Of a stretch of 64,000 nt of DNA, positions 25,531-33,517 are shown in pieces (position 1 is the first letter of the stretch; every line of letters starts with the position of its first letter). The position numbers were made by a program, and so were the translations under genes. The stretch covers positions 1-64,000 of the forward strand of contig NZ_PYOD01000015.1 of the NCBI RefSeq assembly GCF_003026285.1, in the 5' to 3' direction. The notes beneath the pieces were generated by a model, which ran no database searches, was not told the DNA's origin, and was given only the letters and a program-made list of their open reading frames with translations. This DNA comes from Photobacterium profundum. GTDB lineage: Bacteria; Pseudomonadota; Gammaproteobacteria; Enterobacterales; Vibrionaceae.

Positions 25531-26835
25531 TCATCGTTCCCAGTATGCTTCTTCAAGGCAATCTTCACGCTCAGGCAATCCACGCGATAGGCGAGGGGCG
25601 TGTTGAGTTAGTACTTCATAACTTACACGGTTAGAGTACTGACAGATCTGTGAAAAAGAAGAGTATGCTAAGAATTGAGCGGTGTGCTTACTTGAATTTG
25701 GCACATTAGCTTTGTGGTAGCAATTTGCAGACATATCGTGCAGTAGTGCAGATAAAGCAGCATCACCAGCACCATTGGTATTTTTTATTTCAACAGGCCC
25801 CCCAAGATATGGGGCTATGTGTGAATAAACACGGATAGGGTTTTTACAGCTTTCTTTGATCATTGGTCGGCTAAATTCATGCTTATTGAATTCAGCAATA
25901 CGGCCAGGTAACAATGGAAGCGTTGACTCGCGCTTTAATTCATCGTCACAGTAACCTGCCATGTATAAGCCAACTGGTCCCGCAGTACAAAGAACCATAT
26001 CAACCCAATCGAGTGCTTTATCTGCAGCGATTAAAGGGTCTTTTTCACCCGTTAATGCTTCAGCTTCTTCTTCGTTCATCGCAACGCAGGTGACGTGTTC
26101 TTTTAAGAACTCAATCCACCATTCTTCTTTACCTTCGATGACGTATTTAGTGCCCAATGTAAGCACAACAGGTACATCGTGCTTTTTCGCGTACTCAATT
26201 GCCTTAAGTGCAGCGCTTTTCATTGGGTCAGTTGGCTTACCACGAACCAAATATGAAGACAGCACAAGGGCTGATGCTTTTTCAAATGCGCACTCAGGTA
26301 TGCTTTCTGGGCGAAGCTGATTCATTTGACCTTCGTTTATTGCGAAAGTACGTTCACCATCTTCACTTATCAGCGTATAACAACGACCTATAGGGCCATC
26401 GACAGGCTGTAAATAGTCTAAATCCATTCGACTAGATGTATTACATAAGTAACGGTAAGCGTACGAACCAATTTTAAGATCTTGGCTCATAACACCTAAA
26501 AGAATTGATTTATCATCAGCTAGCACAGAATAGTTGTGCAGTGTGTTACCAATGGTATCACCTGGGTATTCGTGGCTGATCAATTTCCGTTCTTTCAGTT
26601 CAAGGTAAAGCAATTCAGCTTTATCTTCATCAAGAACTAAAGAGTGACCTTTACTCAAAGCATGTCTTGCTAAGAAGTCATCATCAACGCGTGCTTCAAT
26701 ATCAACAATGGTTTGACCAACACCAACAGGGTGTGTACGTGCTAGTGGATTATCTTGTTGGATTTGAGCTACTAATGGATCACGGGCATTAACTGGGAAA
26801 TAATGCTTGGATTTACGCTGACCAGGAAATTTCAT
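25531..26835 (-). CDS. gsk: Inosine-guanosine kinase
   Basis: 434 aa, identical in length to E. coli Gsk. PfkB/ribokinase-type kinase that phosphorylates guanosine and inosine in purine salvage. The C-terminal signature NTNGAGDAALSALLHD contains the catalytic Asp and anion hole. N-terminal landmarks are HYFPVNARDPL and VGVGQTIVDIEARVDD. It is monocistronic, with a bidirectional terminator behind it. The upstream region 26836-27127 shows no gene. Confidence 0.95.
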   Translation of the reverse strand: MKFPGQRKSKHYFPVNARDPLVAQIQQDNPLARTHPVGVGQTIVDIEARVDDDFLARHALSKGHSLVLDEDKAELLYLELKERKLISHEYPGDTIGNTLHNYSVLADDKSILLGVMSQDLKIGSYAYRYLCNTSSRMDLDYLQPVDGPIGRCYTLISEDGERTFAINEGQMNQLRPESIPECAFEKASALVLSSYLVRGKPTDPMKSAALKAIEYAKKHDVPVVLTLGTKYVIEGKEEWWIEFLKEHVTCVAMNEEEAEALTGEKDPLIAADKALDWVDMVLCTAGPVGLYMAGYCDDELKRESTLPLLPGRIAEFNKHEFSRPMIKESCKNPIRVYSHIAPYLGGPVEIKNTNGAGDAALSALLHDMSANCYHKANVPNSSKHTAQFLAYSSFSQICQYSNRVSYEVLTQHAPRLSRGLPEREDCLEEAYWER

Positions 26836-27127
26836 GTGTAAAGGCTACGGGATTCATGGGATTTTGTTTAATGTTAACATAAAAGCGAGACATCTCTCTC
26901 ATTTCATTGCAAAGTGATGATAAATTATGGCTTTATGCTTCTTTTTTAAACGTAAACAACCTACTTTCTGTTAATCGATATTAATGGATGAAATATTGAC
27001 TGCTAAAAAACGATTATTACGAATAGTAAGTTTGGGCATACAGGGGGGAAGTAGCAAAAAGCCGTAACAAGTACGACTTCTTAAGGGCTGCGAAACCAAT
27101 GAAAATGTATTGATATTCTATGATGAA

Positions 27128-27829
27128 TTATTTGTCTAGCAGCTTATAATCTTGTTTAGTCGCTGAACCACCAACAGGACGATTGACTGAAATAGCGCGT
27201 CCTTTTTTCATTCCCTTTTCGTAATCGTCTGTAATTCCCTTCATTGCTTCTTGTAGCTGTTGTTTGAATGTTTCGCGATCTAGGTTTTCAAACTGCTTGT
27301 CGATGTAGTTTGACATACGCTGTTCATGATCATCGTCAGTATTTAAAACCGGTAACTTTTCAAGTGCACCTTCCAGCCACCCGGCTAAAAAAGATGCCAC
27401 ACGTCGAGCAACTTCTGCAGTACTTGTTCCTGTGCCCGCAAAGCTATTTCGGAATTGGCCTGTTTGTTGATTCATTTCGCGGTAAACAATATCAAACGCA
27501 AAAGCTGCAAAAATAGCTCGTTCAGCAACACCAATAAACTCTGCCTTCTTTAAACCTTTATGGTTGGTAAGTACACATTCAACACCGAAACGACGATTAA
27601 TGCCTCGGATGATTTTAAGAATCTGAGTACTTACATCTGCAGGTAATAAGGTTTCAGATTTGGTTTTGCCCATTTTGATGAATTCGATATCATCTTGATC
27701 TAAGCCGTATTTCAGCATTAGACGGTGTGCCATTCGAATAGCTTGCGCTGCTTCGTTGATGTTCGCAGAGTTACCCAGCTCTAGGCATTTAGCTATTTTT
27801 TTCAGCGCCTTTCGCTTCTGTTCAGACAT
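27128..27829 (-). CDS. DUF2786 domain-containing protein
   Basis: 233 aa. The N-terminal ~40 residues (ALKKIAKCLELGNSANINEAAQAIRMAHRLMLKYGL) are the DUF2786 motif found in many phage and bacterial proteins of unknown function. The middle (about 65-150) resembles the region that follows DUF2786 in family members, and the C-terminal third is helical and charged. No catalytic motif is evident. A GAGTG stretch precedes the ATG. Confidence 0.8.
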   Translation of the reverse strand: MSEQKRKALKKIAKCLELGNSANINEAAQAIRMAHRLMLKYGLDQDDIEFIKMGKTKSETLLPADVSTQILKIIRGINRRFGVECVLTNHKGLKKAEFIGVAERAIFAAFAFDIVYREMNQQTGQFRNSFAGTGTSTAEVARRVASFLAGWLEGALEKLPVLNTDDDHEQRMSNYIDKQFENLDRETFKQQLQEAMKGITDDYEKGMKKGRAISVNRPVGGSATKQDYKLLDK

Positions 27830-28107
27830 TCAATCACACTCTTATTCAAAACGGGCACATATTTTAACTTTTTCCGCGGTACATTTGCAAAAAATGAATG
27901 TCTTTTTTTTAAAATAATACGAGATATCTGAATAAGATCGCTCGGTGTTGTATGGAAAACAAACAGTAAATCAGTGAGGTAAAACAAACTTGGTCATTCA
28001 TGTTGATTTAACCGAGGGGGGATCAGCATAATAGGCTAACGTTACGCACTTACTATTTGAATCTAAGCTGTTCGTATTGATTCTTAAATGCAGGATAATA
28101 AGCCACT

Positions 28108-29094
28108 ATGATCGATGACTATCAGTCTATTGATGTTCCTTTTGAATTCCGTCATACCTGCTGGTTTTGCGGCGAACCGTATTATAAATTACATGCATTT
28201 ATGGCATCGCCTAATTACGATAACCAAACATCACCCATCATGATTCCAGCTTGCAAAGAGTGTTTTACTTTTAGTAAATCTATAAAAGTGAGTAGCTTGG
28301 ATTTACTGCGCGACAAAGTAAAAGATAAGCTTCATAAGCATTATGAAAAACACCTCCAAATTGGTGTTAATTGGACCAAACAAGAGCTTGAAGATTCAGG
28401 GATGGAAGGTCGAGCTTTTGAAGGCTTCCGTGATAAAGCTTGGATAATGTTTGAAATTGCAAAAGAGCGAGTCAATTACTCTGGTTGGGATCTTAGCGTT
28501 GATGGTATTCCTGTCGTAGGCTTAACAACAGCGTTTCAGTTTGAGTTTAATGGAATAGTATATACCAGCCTTGTTCAAGCCGTAGAGCAGTTATCTAAGG
28601 CTTATAATATCCCTCAACCATACCTTGAAGATGTTGTTGAGCTAGTGGGGCGTACTAAACTGGCTTATGCGATTCGTTTTTGTAAAACAACCTATGGCTA
28701 TTCAGCCGCTGAACGTGAAACGAGTTTATTGAGTTTAAAAGCGCTACTTGCTGAACAACAAGTGCTTGATGAGCAAATGAACCTGCAACAAAAAACAGAC
28801 AATGCATTACTGAATGTTCAACTTTCATCGATCAAGGAATTGATGTTGTACCGAACCATGATTTCACCACATGCTATTCTGTGGGCTTTACAGCGTGGTA
28901 TTACGACATTAGTGGGGCTTTCTCAGCAAGAAGATGCCTTCTTTGAATTCTTTATGAAAGACTCTGAATTAACGGCGTTTACGTATTTTAATGGGCTGCA
29001 AATCTATTACGAAAAGCGTGAGACAGACCCTGCATGGGCAGAAAATGACGATCCAAATAGGTTGCTATTTGACCGTATTGAAAAGATGAATTGA
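28108..29094 (+). CDS. Zinc-finger protein of unknown function, 328 aa
   Basis: The N-terminus carries CxxC at 18-21 (CWFCGEP) and CxxC at 49-52 (CKEC), a treble-clef-type zinc site as seen in HNH-like and nucleic-acid-binding proteins. No HNH catalytic histidines are apparent. The remaining ~270 residues are largely helical, with a KTTYGYSAAERE segment near 194 and a coiled-coil-like stretch at about 205-235. Not recognised as a named family; a conserved Vibrionaceae protein is my guess. It has its own terminator. Confidence 0.7.
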   Translation: MIDDYQSIDVPFEFRHTCWFCGEPYYKLHAFMASPNYDNQTSPIMIPACKECFTFSKSIKVSSLDLLRDKVKDKLHKHYEKHLQIGVNWTKQELEDSGMEGRAFEGFRDKAWIMFEIAKERVNYSGWDLSVDGIPVVGLTTAFQFEFNGIVYTSLVQAVEQLSKAYNIPQPYLEDVVELVGRTKLAYAIRFCKTTYGYSAAERETSLLSLKALLAEQQVLDEQMNLQQKTDNALLNVQLSSIKELMLYRTMISPHAILWALQRGITTLVGLSQQEDAFFEFFMKDSELTAFTYFNGLQIYYEKRETDPAWAENDDPNRLLFDRIEKMN

Positions 29095-29157
29095 TAAAAA
29101 AGCCAGCTAGTTTTGATATGCTTTCTACTAGAAAGAACATTTCTAACTGGCTTTTTC
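29095..29157 (+). terminator. Branched terminator of the zinc-finger gene
   Basis: The outer stem AAAAAGCCAG (29096-29105) pairs with CTGGCTTTTT (29147-29156). An inner CTTTCT / AGAAAG hairpin lies between. Confidence 0.85.
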
Positions 29158-29216
29158 AAAGAACATACCTTACTCAAGTATCGTGACTAAAATAGCTCTA
29201 CATGCATTAGGCCGTG

Positions 29217-29660
29217 TTATTGATTATGCGTAGACCAGACCATCGTTTTACCATTTTCGTCAAATGCTAAGACTTCATACGGGTCTTTTTGATCGTCATA
29301 TTCCATGCCTGGCGAACCCATCGGCATTCCAGCGACGGCGAGCCCAATCATACGTGCTGGCTTCTTATCTAAGAATCGTTTAACTTCATCGGCTGGTACA
29401 TGACCTTCGAAAGTGTAGCCTTCGATTTCTGCAGTATGGCATGATGCGTATTCAGGGCGTAGACCCAGTTCAATTTTGATTGGTGTCAGATCTTCTTTGT
29501 ATACAACATCAAGATCGAAGCCATTATTTTCCATATGTTTTACCCACTCTTTACAACAGCCACAGTAAGGTGATTGATAATTTGTCCCTTTAATGACTTG
29601 TGCAAAAGATGAAGTGCTAAGGGTAAGTAAAACAAGGGCTGATAGGTGTGAAAATTTCAT
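29217..29660 (-). CDS. DUF411 periplasmic metal-binding protein
   Basis: 147 aa. The signal peptide ends at SSFAQ. The mature DUF411 domain has SPYCGCCKEWVKHM, SCHTAEIEGY, EGHVPADEV and AVAGMPMGSPGME, the conserved Cys, His and Met positions expected of a copper- or silver-related protein. DUF411 proteins are commonly found near metal efflux genes. AGGA lies before the ATG. The upstream gene on the same strand also encodes a metal-ligand-rich secreted protein, so the two probably form a small operon. Confidence 0.88.
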   Translation of the reverse strand: MKFSHLSALVLLTLSTSSFAQVIKGTNYQSPYCGCCKEWVKHMENNGFDLDVVYKEDLTPIKIELGLRPEYASCHTAEIEGYTFEGHVPADEVKRFLDKKPARMIGLAVAGMPMGSPGMEYDDQKDPYEVLAFDENGKTMVWSTHNQ

Positions 29661-29720
29661 GGTTAATCCTAATTTATCTAATTGATATCAAATGTAATAT
29701 TGTTTGAGTTTTTGATGGAA

Positions 29721-30143
29721 TTAAATAAATACAGGTGGGCGTAAGATGGGTTCATTACGTGAAAAAAGCTGACCTTGCGGTTCAATGAAATGATCAATGT
29801 GCGTACTTTCAGGGGTGAATAAAAAGCTAGGTAATATTGCGATGGGGCTAACTTGAGAGTGACAATCTGCATCACTACAGCATTGTGTAATGGTTGACGC
29901 TGCTTTATCCATACCTGAAGAATGTGAATCACACATGTCAGTTGAGGGTATAGATGATGAGCCCGCCGAAGACGTCATTTTATGCATTTGCATTGTAGGA
30001 CAACACAGCATTGCTTCCATACAATTAGATGGCTGAACGACGTTTTTTGAGTATAGAGGACCTGCATTCGCTGTAGTTGAAAGAACAGTGAATAGCATGG
30101 TCATTAATACAAATTTTGAGACAAGCTTTCTAAGCATACTCAT
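29721..30143 (-). CDS. Cys/Met/His-rich secreted protein, likely metal handling
   Basis: 140 aa. A signal peptide (about 1-27, ending ANAG) is followed by clusters AMLCCPTMQMHKM, DMCDSHSSGMD and QCCSDADCHSQ, rich in soft-metal ligands. A C-terminal tail ends PILRPPVFI. This layout recalls small secreted copper-associated proteins, but I cannot name the family. It is 60 bp upstream of the DUF411 gene. Copper or silver binding is an inference from composition and neighbour. Confidence 0.7.
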   Translation of the reverse strand: MSMLRKLVSKFVLMTMLFTVLSTTANAGPLYSKNVVQPSNCMEAMLCCPTMQMHKMTSSAGSSSIPSTDMCDSHSSGMDKAASTITQCCSDADCHSQVSPIAILPSFLFTPESTHIDHFIEPQGQLFSRNEPILRPPVFI

Positions 30144-30336
30144 TTCTTCATTCGCCGTAATTACAAAGCGCTAAATTAAGGTGAAGGTTCACACTGATAG
30201 CGAAATGATTATATCTTGCTTATATTCTCAAACAATCCCTTTCCTTGATTATTCTGAAAGTATTATCGATTTTGATATAGTTTGCTGTCGTACTCTAAAG
30301 ATTTTAAGCCAATGTTAATACTCAAACAGTTTAATT

Positions 30337-30407
30337 GCAGAATACAGAGTGATTTCAACGTGTTTATTTCAAGGGAAAGACGAATAGAAATGCTATTTCC
30401 TTTCAAG
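30337..30407. repeat. Partial copy (left half) of the MITE-like element
   Basis: It matches about 6960-7031 of the full element: GCAGAATACAGAGTGATTTC, then TATTTCAAGG and TATTTCCTTTCAAG with substitutions. It lies in the 418-bp gap before the Cro-like gene, where nothing else is evident. Confidence 0.7.
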
Positions 30408-30561
30408 TTATTGATACTTCACATGTTGTAATTTAATACAGAAAAAAGCTGTTACATATTCATTCTTTATACAGAATAAGCCTTACTTTTCCCTGACATT
30501 AATGGCTGAATTGTACGTTTAAATATCAGTATAAATAAAAAAATGCGCTAGGAATTTGAGT

Positions 30562-30924
30562 ATGCAATACACCGAACAAGACCGTAATATTTTACATGAT
30601 ACATGGATGAGCTATAAAGCAAAAATGCGTGTAACTCAAATTGAAATGGCAAAACGGTTAGGGGTAAGCCAGCTTGTATTTTCTGATATTTTGAGAGGTA
30701 AGTTACCTTTAGAGCATCAGTTCGTGACTCAGTTTTGTGATTTTATTGGTGTTGATCCCGCAATAACACTGCCATCTTTACGTAATAAAGTCGGGGCTTC
30801 TATGCCTAATTCAGTCACTGTGAAGAACACGTATATACTTGATGGTGATATAAAAAAGGTGTATTACACTGGAAACCAGCTTGTTGTTGAATATGAACAC
30901 AGCGTAAGTGAAACTGCAGCATAA
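30562..30924 (+). CDS. Cro/XRE-type helix-turn-helix protein
   Basis: 120 aa from the ATG at 30562, with AGGA upstream. A TTG two codons earlier is too close to it. Residues about 20-70 form an XRE-like HTH (MRVTQIEMAKRLGVSQLVFSDILRGKLPL). The last 40 residues have strand-rich character and may serve in dimerisation. Solitary regulators of this kind in Vibrionaceae are uncharacterised. A long-stem terminator follows. Confidence 0.8.
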   Translation: MQYTEQDRNILHDTWMSYKAKMRVTQIEMAKRLGVSQLVFSDILRGKLPLEHQFVTQFCDFIGVDPAITLPSLRNKVGASMPNSVTVKNTYILDGDIKKVYYTGNQLVVEYEHSVSETAA

Positions 30925-30986
30925 AATTTTCAGCGACATTATTTTGTAAGTGATACTTTTTGTTGAACAATTTAGAGCAATCTATG

Positions 30987-31046
30987 AAAGAGCCCCCAAG
31001 TAATTTTATTCGTATTAACGAACAAGACTGCTTGAGGGCTCTTTTA
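30987..31046 (+). terminator. Long-stem terminator
   Basis: AAAGAGCCC pairs with GGGCTCTTT over a long loop, extended by CAAG / CTTG. It lies between the convergent HTH gene and pgpB and can work in both directions. Confidence 0.8.
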
Positions 31047-31076
31047 GTATTTGCTGTTTATAGGGTCAGCGGAACT

Positions 31077-31796
31077 TTATTTAGAGTCGGTACTATTCCA
31101 TTCTGGTACAAGACAATATAAAAGCCCAGCACAGACAATTGAGGTTAACAAATCTAAAGGCCAATGCATGCCAATCCAAAGGCGACTTGTTCCCACACCT
31201 GTTGCCCATAGGGTGATTAGCAACGCAGGAATAATTTGTTTTCTTCTAAAGAGAAAACCACCCCAAAAGACAACACAAATTGCGGCAAAAATCGTGTGTC
31301 CAGAAGGCATTGAATAGTTCGTTTCACCTTGCCAATGACGAATGCGCCAGTCACTCACATTTTCTTTTGCCTGCTCAACAACTTGATCTTTTCCTGCATT
31401 ATCTAATTGATAAAATTGCTCTACAGAATCAACTAAGCCAAGTTGTTGAAGTTCATAAGCATAAGGGCGGGGTACTTCAGTTATGTGCTTTAAGCCGGTT
31501 TTCGCCGCAAAGCTCAGCACAAGTAAAATACCAAATTGTATCCATAATTGAAGCATCTGTTTTTTAGGCAGCTTCATGAATAGGGGAATGGTACACAATA
31601 ATGCTGTCGTTATTAAGAAATACGGACTACCGGCTGAATCCGTTAGTAAGGTATTAAGTAGCCCAATGCTGTTGTTAACATCACCCGTAAGTGGTGGATT
31701 TTGAAAAAGAACAATAACCGTGGTCATTAATACAGCAAACACAAGAAGTGCGCTTAGCCCCGAGATTTTTTTTGCGATAAAAGAAGATGCTAGCAT
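31077..31796 (-). CDS. pgpB: PAP2-family membrane phosphatase, PgpB-like
   Basis: 239 aa with about six membrane segments. The three PAP2 motifs are complete: KTGLKHITEVPRP (KxxxxxxRP), YSMPSGHT (PSGH) and SRLWIGMHWPLD (SRxxxxxHxxxD). The ~60-residue periplasmic loop between motifs 1 and 2 fits PgpB, which dephosphorylates phosphatidylglycerophosphate and undecaprenyl pyrophosphate. Other PAP2 lipid phosphatases cannot be excluded. Confidence 0.8.
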   Translation of the reverse strand: MLASSFIAKKISGLSALLVFAVLMTTVIVLFQNPPLTGDVNNSIGLLNTLLTDSAGSPYFLITTALLCTIPLFMKLPKKQMLQLWIQFGILLVLSFAAKTGLKHITEVPRPYAYELQQLGLVDSVEQFYQLDNAGKDQVVEQAKENVSDWRIRHWQGETNYSMPSGHTIFAAICVVFWGGFLFRRKQIIPALLITLWATGVGTSRLWIGMHWPLDLLTSIVCAGLLYCLVPEWNSTDSK

Positions 31797-32011
31797 TTGA
31801 TTATATTTTTCGTTAAACAGACATGAATGGTATCAGAGGGTAGACCTCACAAAGTAAAAAAAGTGTCATATTTTGTAATTTAAAGTGAATATAAAAAACG
31901 ATAGGCCTAAAAAATCATATGTTTACACTTGTTTTATATGAAATGACGATTTGTGGTAATCTCGATTTGTTACCACGCCGTTGTGGTTTAAAAAGAAAGA
32001 GATGAAAAATC

Positions 32012-32989
32012 ATGAAAATAGCGGTTATAGGCTTAGGTGATATTGCGGTTAAAGCATATTTACCAGTACTAACGCAACGAGATGGCATTGAGTTAGTTTT
32101 TTGTACCCGTAATGAACAGCGATTAAAAGAGTTAGTAAATACGCATCGAATTACTAAATATTGTACAGATTATAAGATGTTGATTTCACATCAATCGACT
32201 GATGGCAAACGTGGTATTGATGCTGTCATGATTCATAGTGCAACATCATCGCATTATGAAATTGCTCAGTTCTTTTTATCTCATGGTATCCCTGTATTTG
32301 TCGACAAACCTTTGTCTGATTCTTATCAAGAATGTGAAGCGCTATATGAAATGGCAGAGCAACAGAAACAGCCACTATTTATGGGTTTCAATAGACGTTA
32401 CATACCGCTTTATAATGCCTATCTTGATGGTGTACAACGGAATGATTCGAAACAACCTTCCTCGTTGTTACCTAAGCCGTCATTAATGTCTTTACGCTGG
32501 GAAAAAAATCGTCATAACTTACCCGGAGATATCCGTACATTTGTTTTTGATGATTTTATTCACCCACTAGACAGCATTAATGTAGCAACGAATGTGACAG
32601 AAGACGACTTACATTTAGTGACTCAATTTGATGCGAATCAGTTGGCACGTTTAGATGTTCAATGGCAAAAAAATCATACTATTTTCCATGCTTCAATGAA
32701 TCGTACCTTTGGTGTGACGAAAGAGAAAATCAGTGCTAATTATCGTAATACCTCATACGAATTCGATTCATTTGTTTCTGGTACAAAGTGGGAAGGCGGT
32801 AATGAGCAGCGTATTTACCTACCTGATTGGACGCCAATGTTAACGTCGAAAGGCTTTACGGGCATGATCGAGCATTGGATCTCCGTCATTGAGCAAGGTA
32901 AACAAGATAGCTCTTTAGTTGATAGAAACTTAAGTACCCATTATTTGTGCGGTCATATTTGCCAGAAGATTGAAACGATGAAGCAGTAA
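32012..32989 (+). CDS. Gfo/Idh/MocA-family oxidoreductase
   Basis: 325 aa. An N-terminal Rossmann domain (KIAVIGLGDIAVKAYLPVL) and the VDKPLSDS motif with the conserved Lys of this family precede an alpha/beta substrate domain. Members reduce or oxidise sugars, inositol and related compounds with NAD(P)H. The substrate is unknown, and the neighbours give no hint. GAGATG precedes the ATG. Confidence 0.88.
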   Translation: MKIAVIGLGDIAVKAYLPVLTQRDGIELVFCTRNEQRLKELVNTHRITKYCTDYKMLISHQSTDGKRGIDAVMIHSATSSHYEIAQFFLSHGIPVFVDKPLSDSYQECEALYEMAEQQKQPLFMGFNRRYIPLYNAYLDGVQRNDSKQPSSLLPKPSLMSLRWEKNRHNLPGDIRTFVFDDFIHPLDSINVATNVTEDDLHLVTQFDANQLARLDVQWQKNHTIFHASMNRTFGVTKEKISANYRNTSYEFDSFVSGTKWEGGNEQRIYLPDWTPMLTSKGFTGMIEHWISVIEQGKQDSSLVDRNLSTHYLCGHICQKIETMKQ

Positions 32990-33517
32990 TTGTTCGAAAG
33001 AATTATTAATGGTTTGGCGGTTGATTGTTATAAGCGTCATTTAGAGATAAATGGCGTTGTCTTATGCATGTTCGTAAGTACCTCTTTAATTCTGAACATA
33101 AGCTTTCTATCAACCTTATTTTTATTTCTCATTTGGTGATGTTAATCGCATTTATGAGGTTAAATATTTTTGTTTATATTGCTAATGCACTAGAAGGAAT
33201 GCTGAACATTTATAACTTTATCATTTACTTGGTTGATTATTAATCAATAGGATCTTGGTAAGTATTATATTAACATCTTCACCTTTTCGTGATTTTCTTA
33301 AATTACAGCTAGTTATCATTTTTTCTTCTTAAATTTCAGTCAATGATTAGTAAATTTTAAATAAGTTCAATGATGTGTTTTCATTCTGTTTAGAGTTATT
33401 TGAGTTTTTGAACAGTGTTCTTTATCCTGCCATAAACATTCACAGTTTATATGTTTACTTCAAAGAATATTAAAAATTAAATATAAAACTTGGTTTATAT
33501 AAGACAGGATTCTTTAC
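32990..33517. other. AT-rich region upstream of the LTA-synthase-type gene
   Basis: 528 bp with strongly AT-rich sequence. Apart from the 59-codon frame listed separately, no gene, repeat or terminator is clear. Its composition would suit H-NS-type silencing of the following gene, which is speculation. Confidence 0.4.
33064..33243 (+). CDS. Possible 59-aa hydrophobic protein or sulfatase N-terminal remnant
   Basis: Frame from ATG 33064 to TAA 33243; it begins MHVRKYLFNSEHKL and holds one or two hydrophobic stretches (LIFISHLVMLIAF, FVYIANALEGML). There is no convincing ribosome binding site. The hydrophobic pattern loosely recalls the first helices of LTA-synthase-type proteins, like the gene 275 bp downstream, so it may be a decayed duplicate. 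Weak evidence. Confidence 0.3.
   Translation: MHVRKYLFNSEHKLSINLIFISHLVMLIAFMRLNIFVYIANALEGMLNIYNFIIYLVDY

Noticed and set aside
31051..31567. Two plus-strand frames opposite pgpB
   Set aside because: Composition and overlap with a gene that has all three PAP2 motifs on the other strand.
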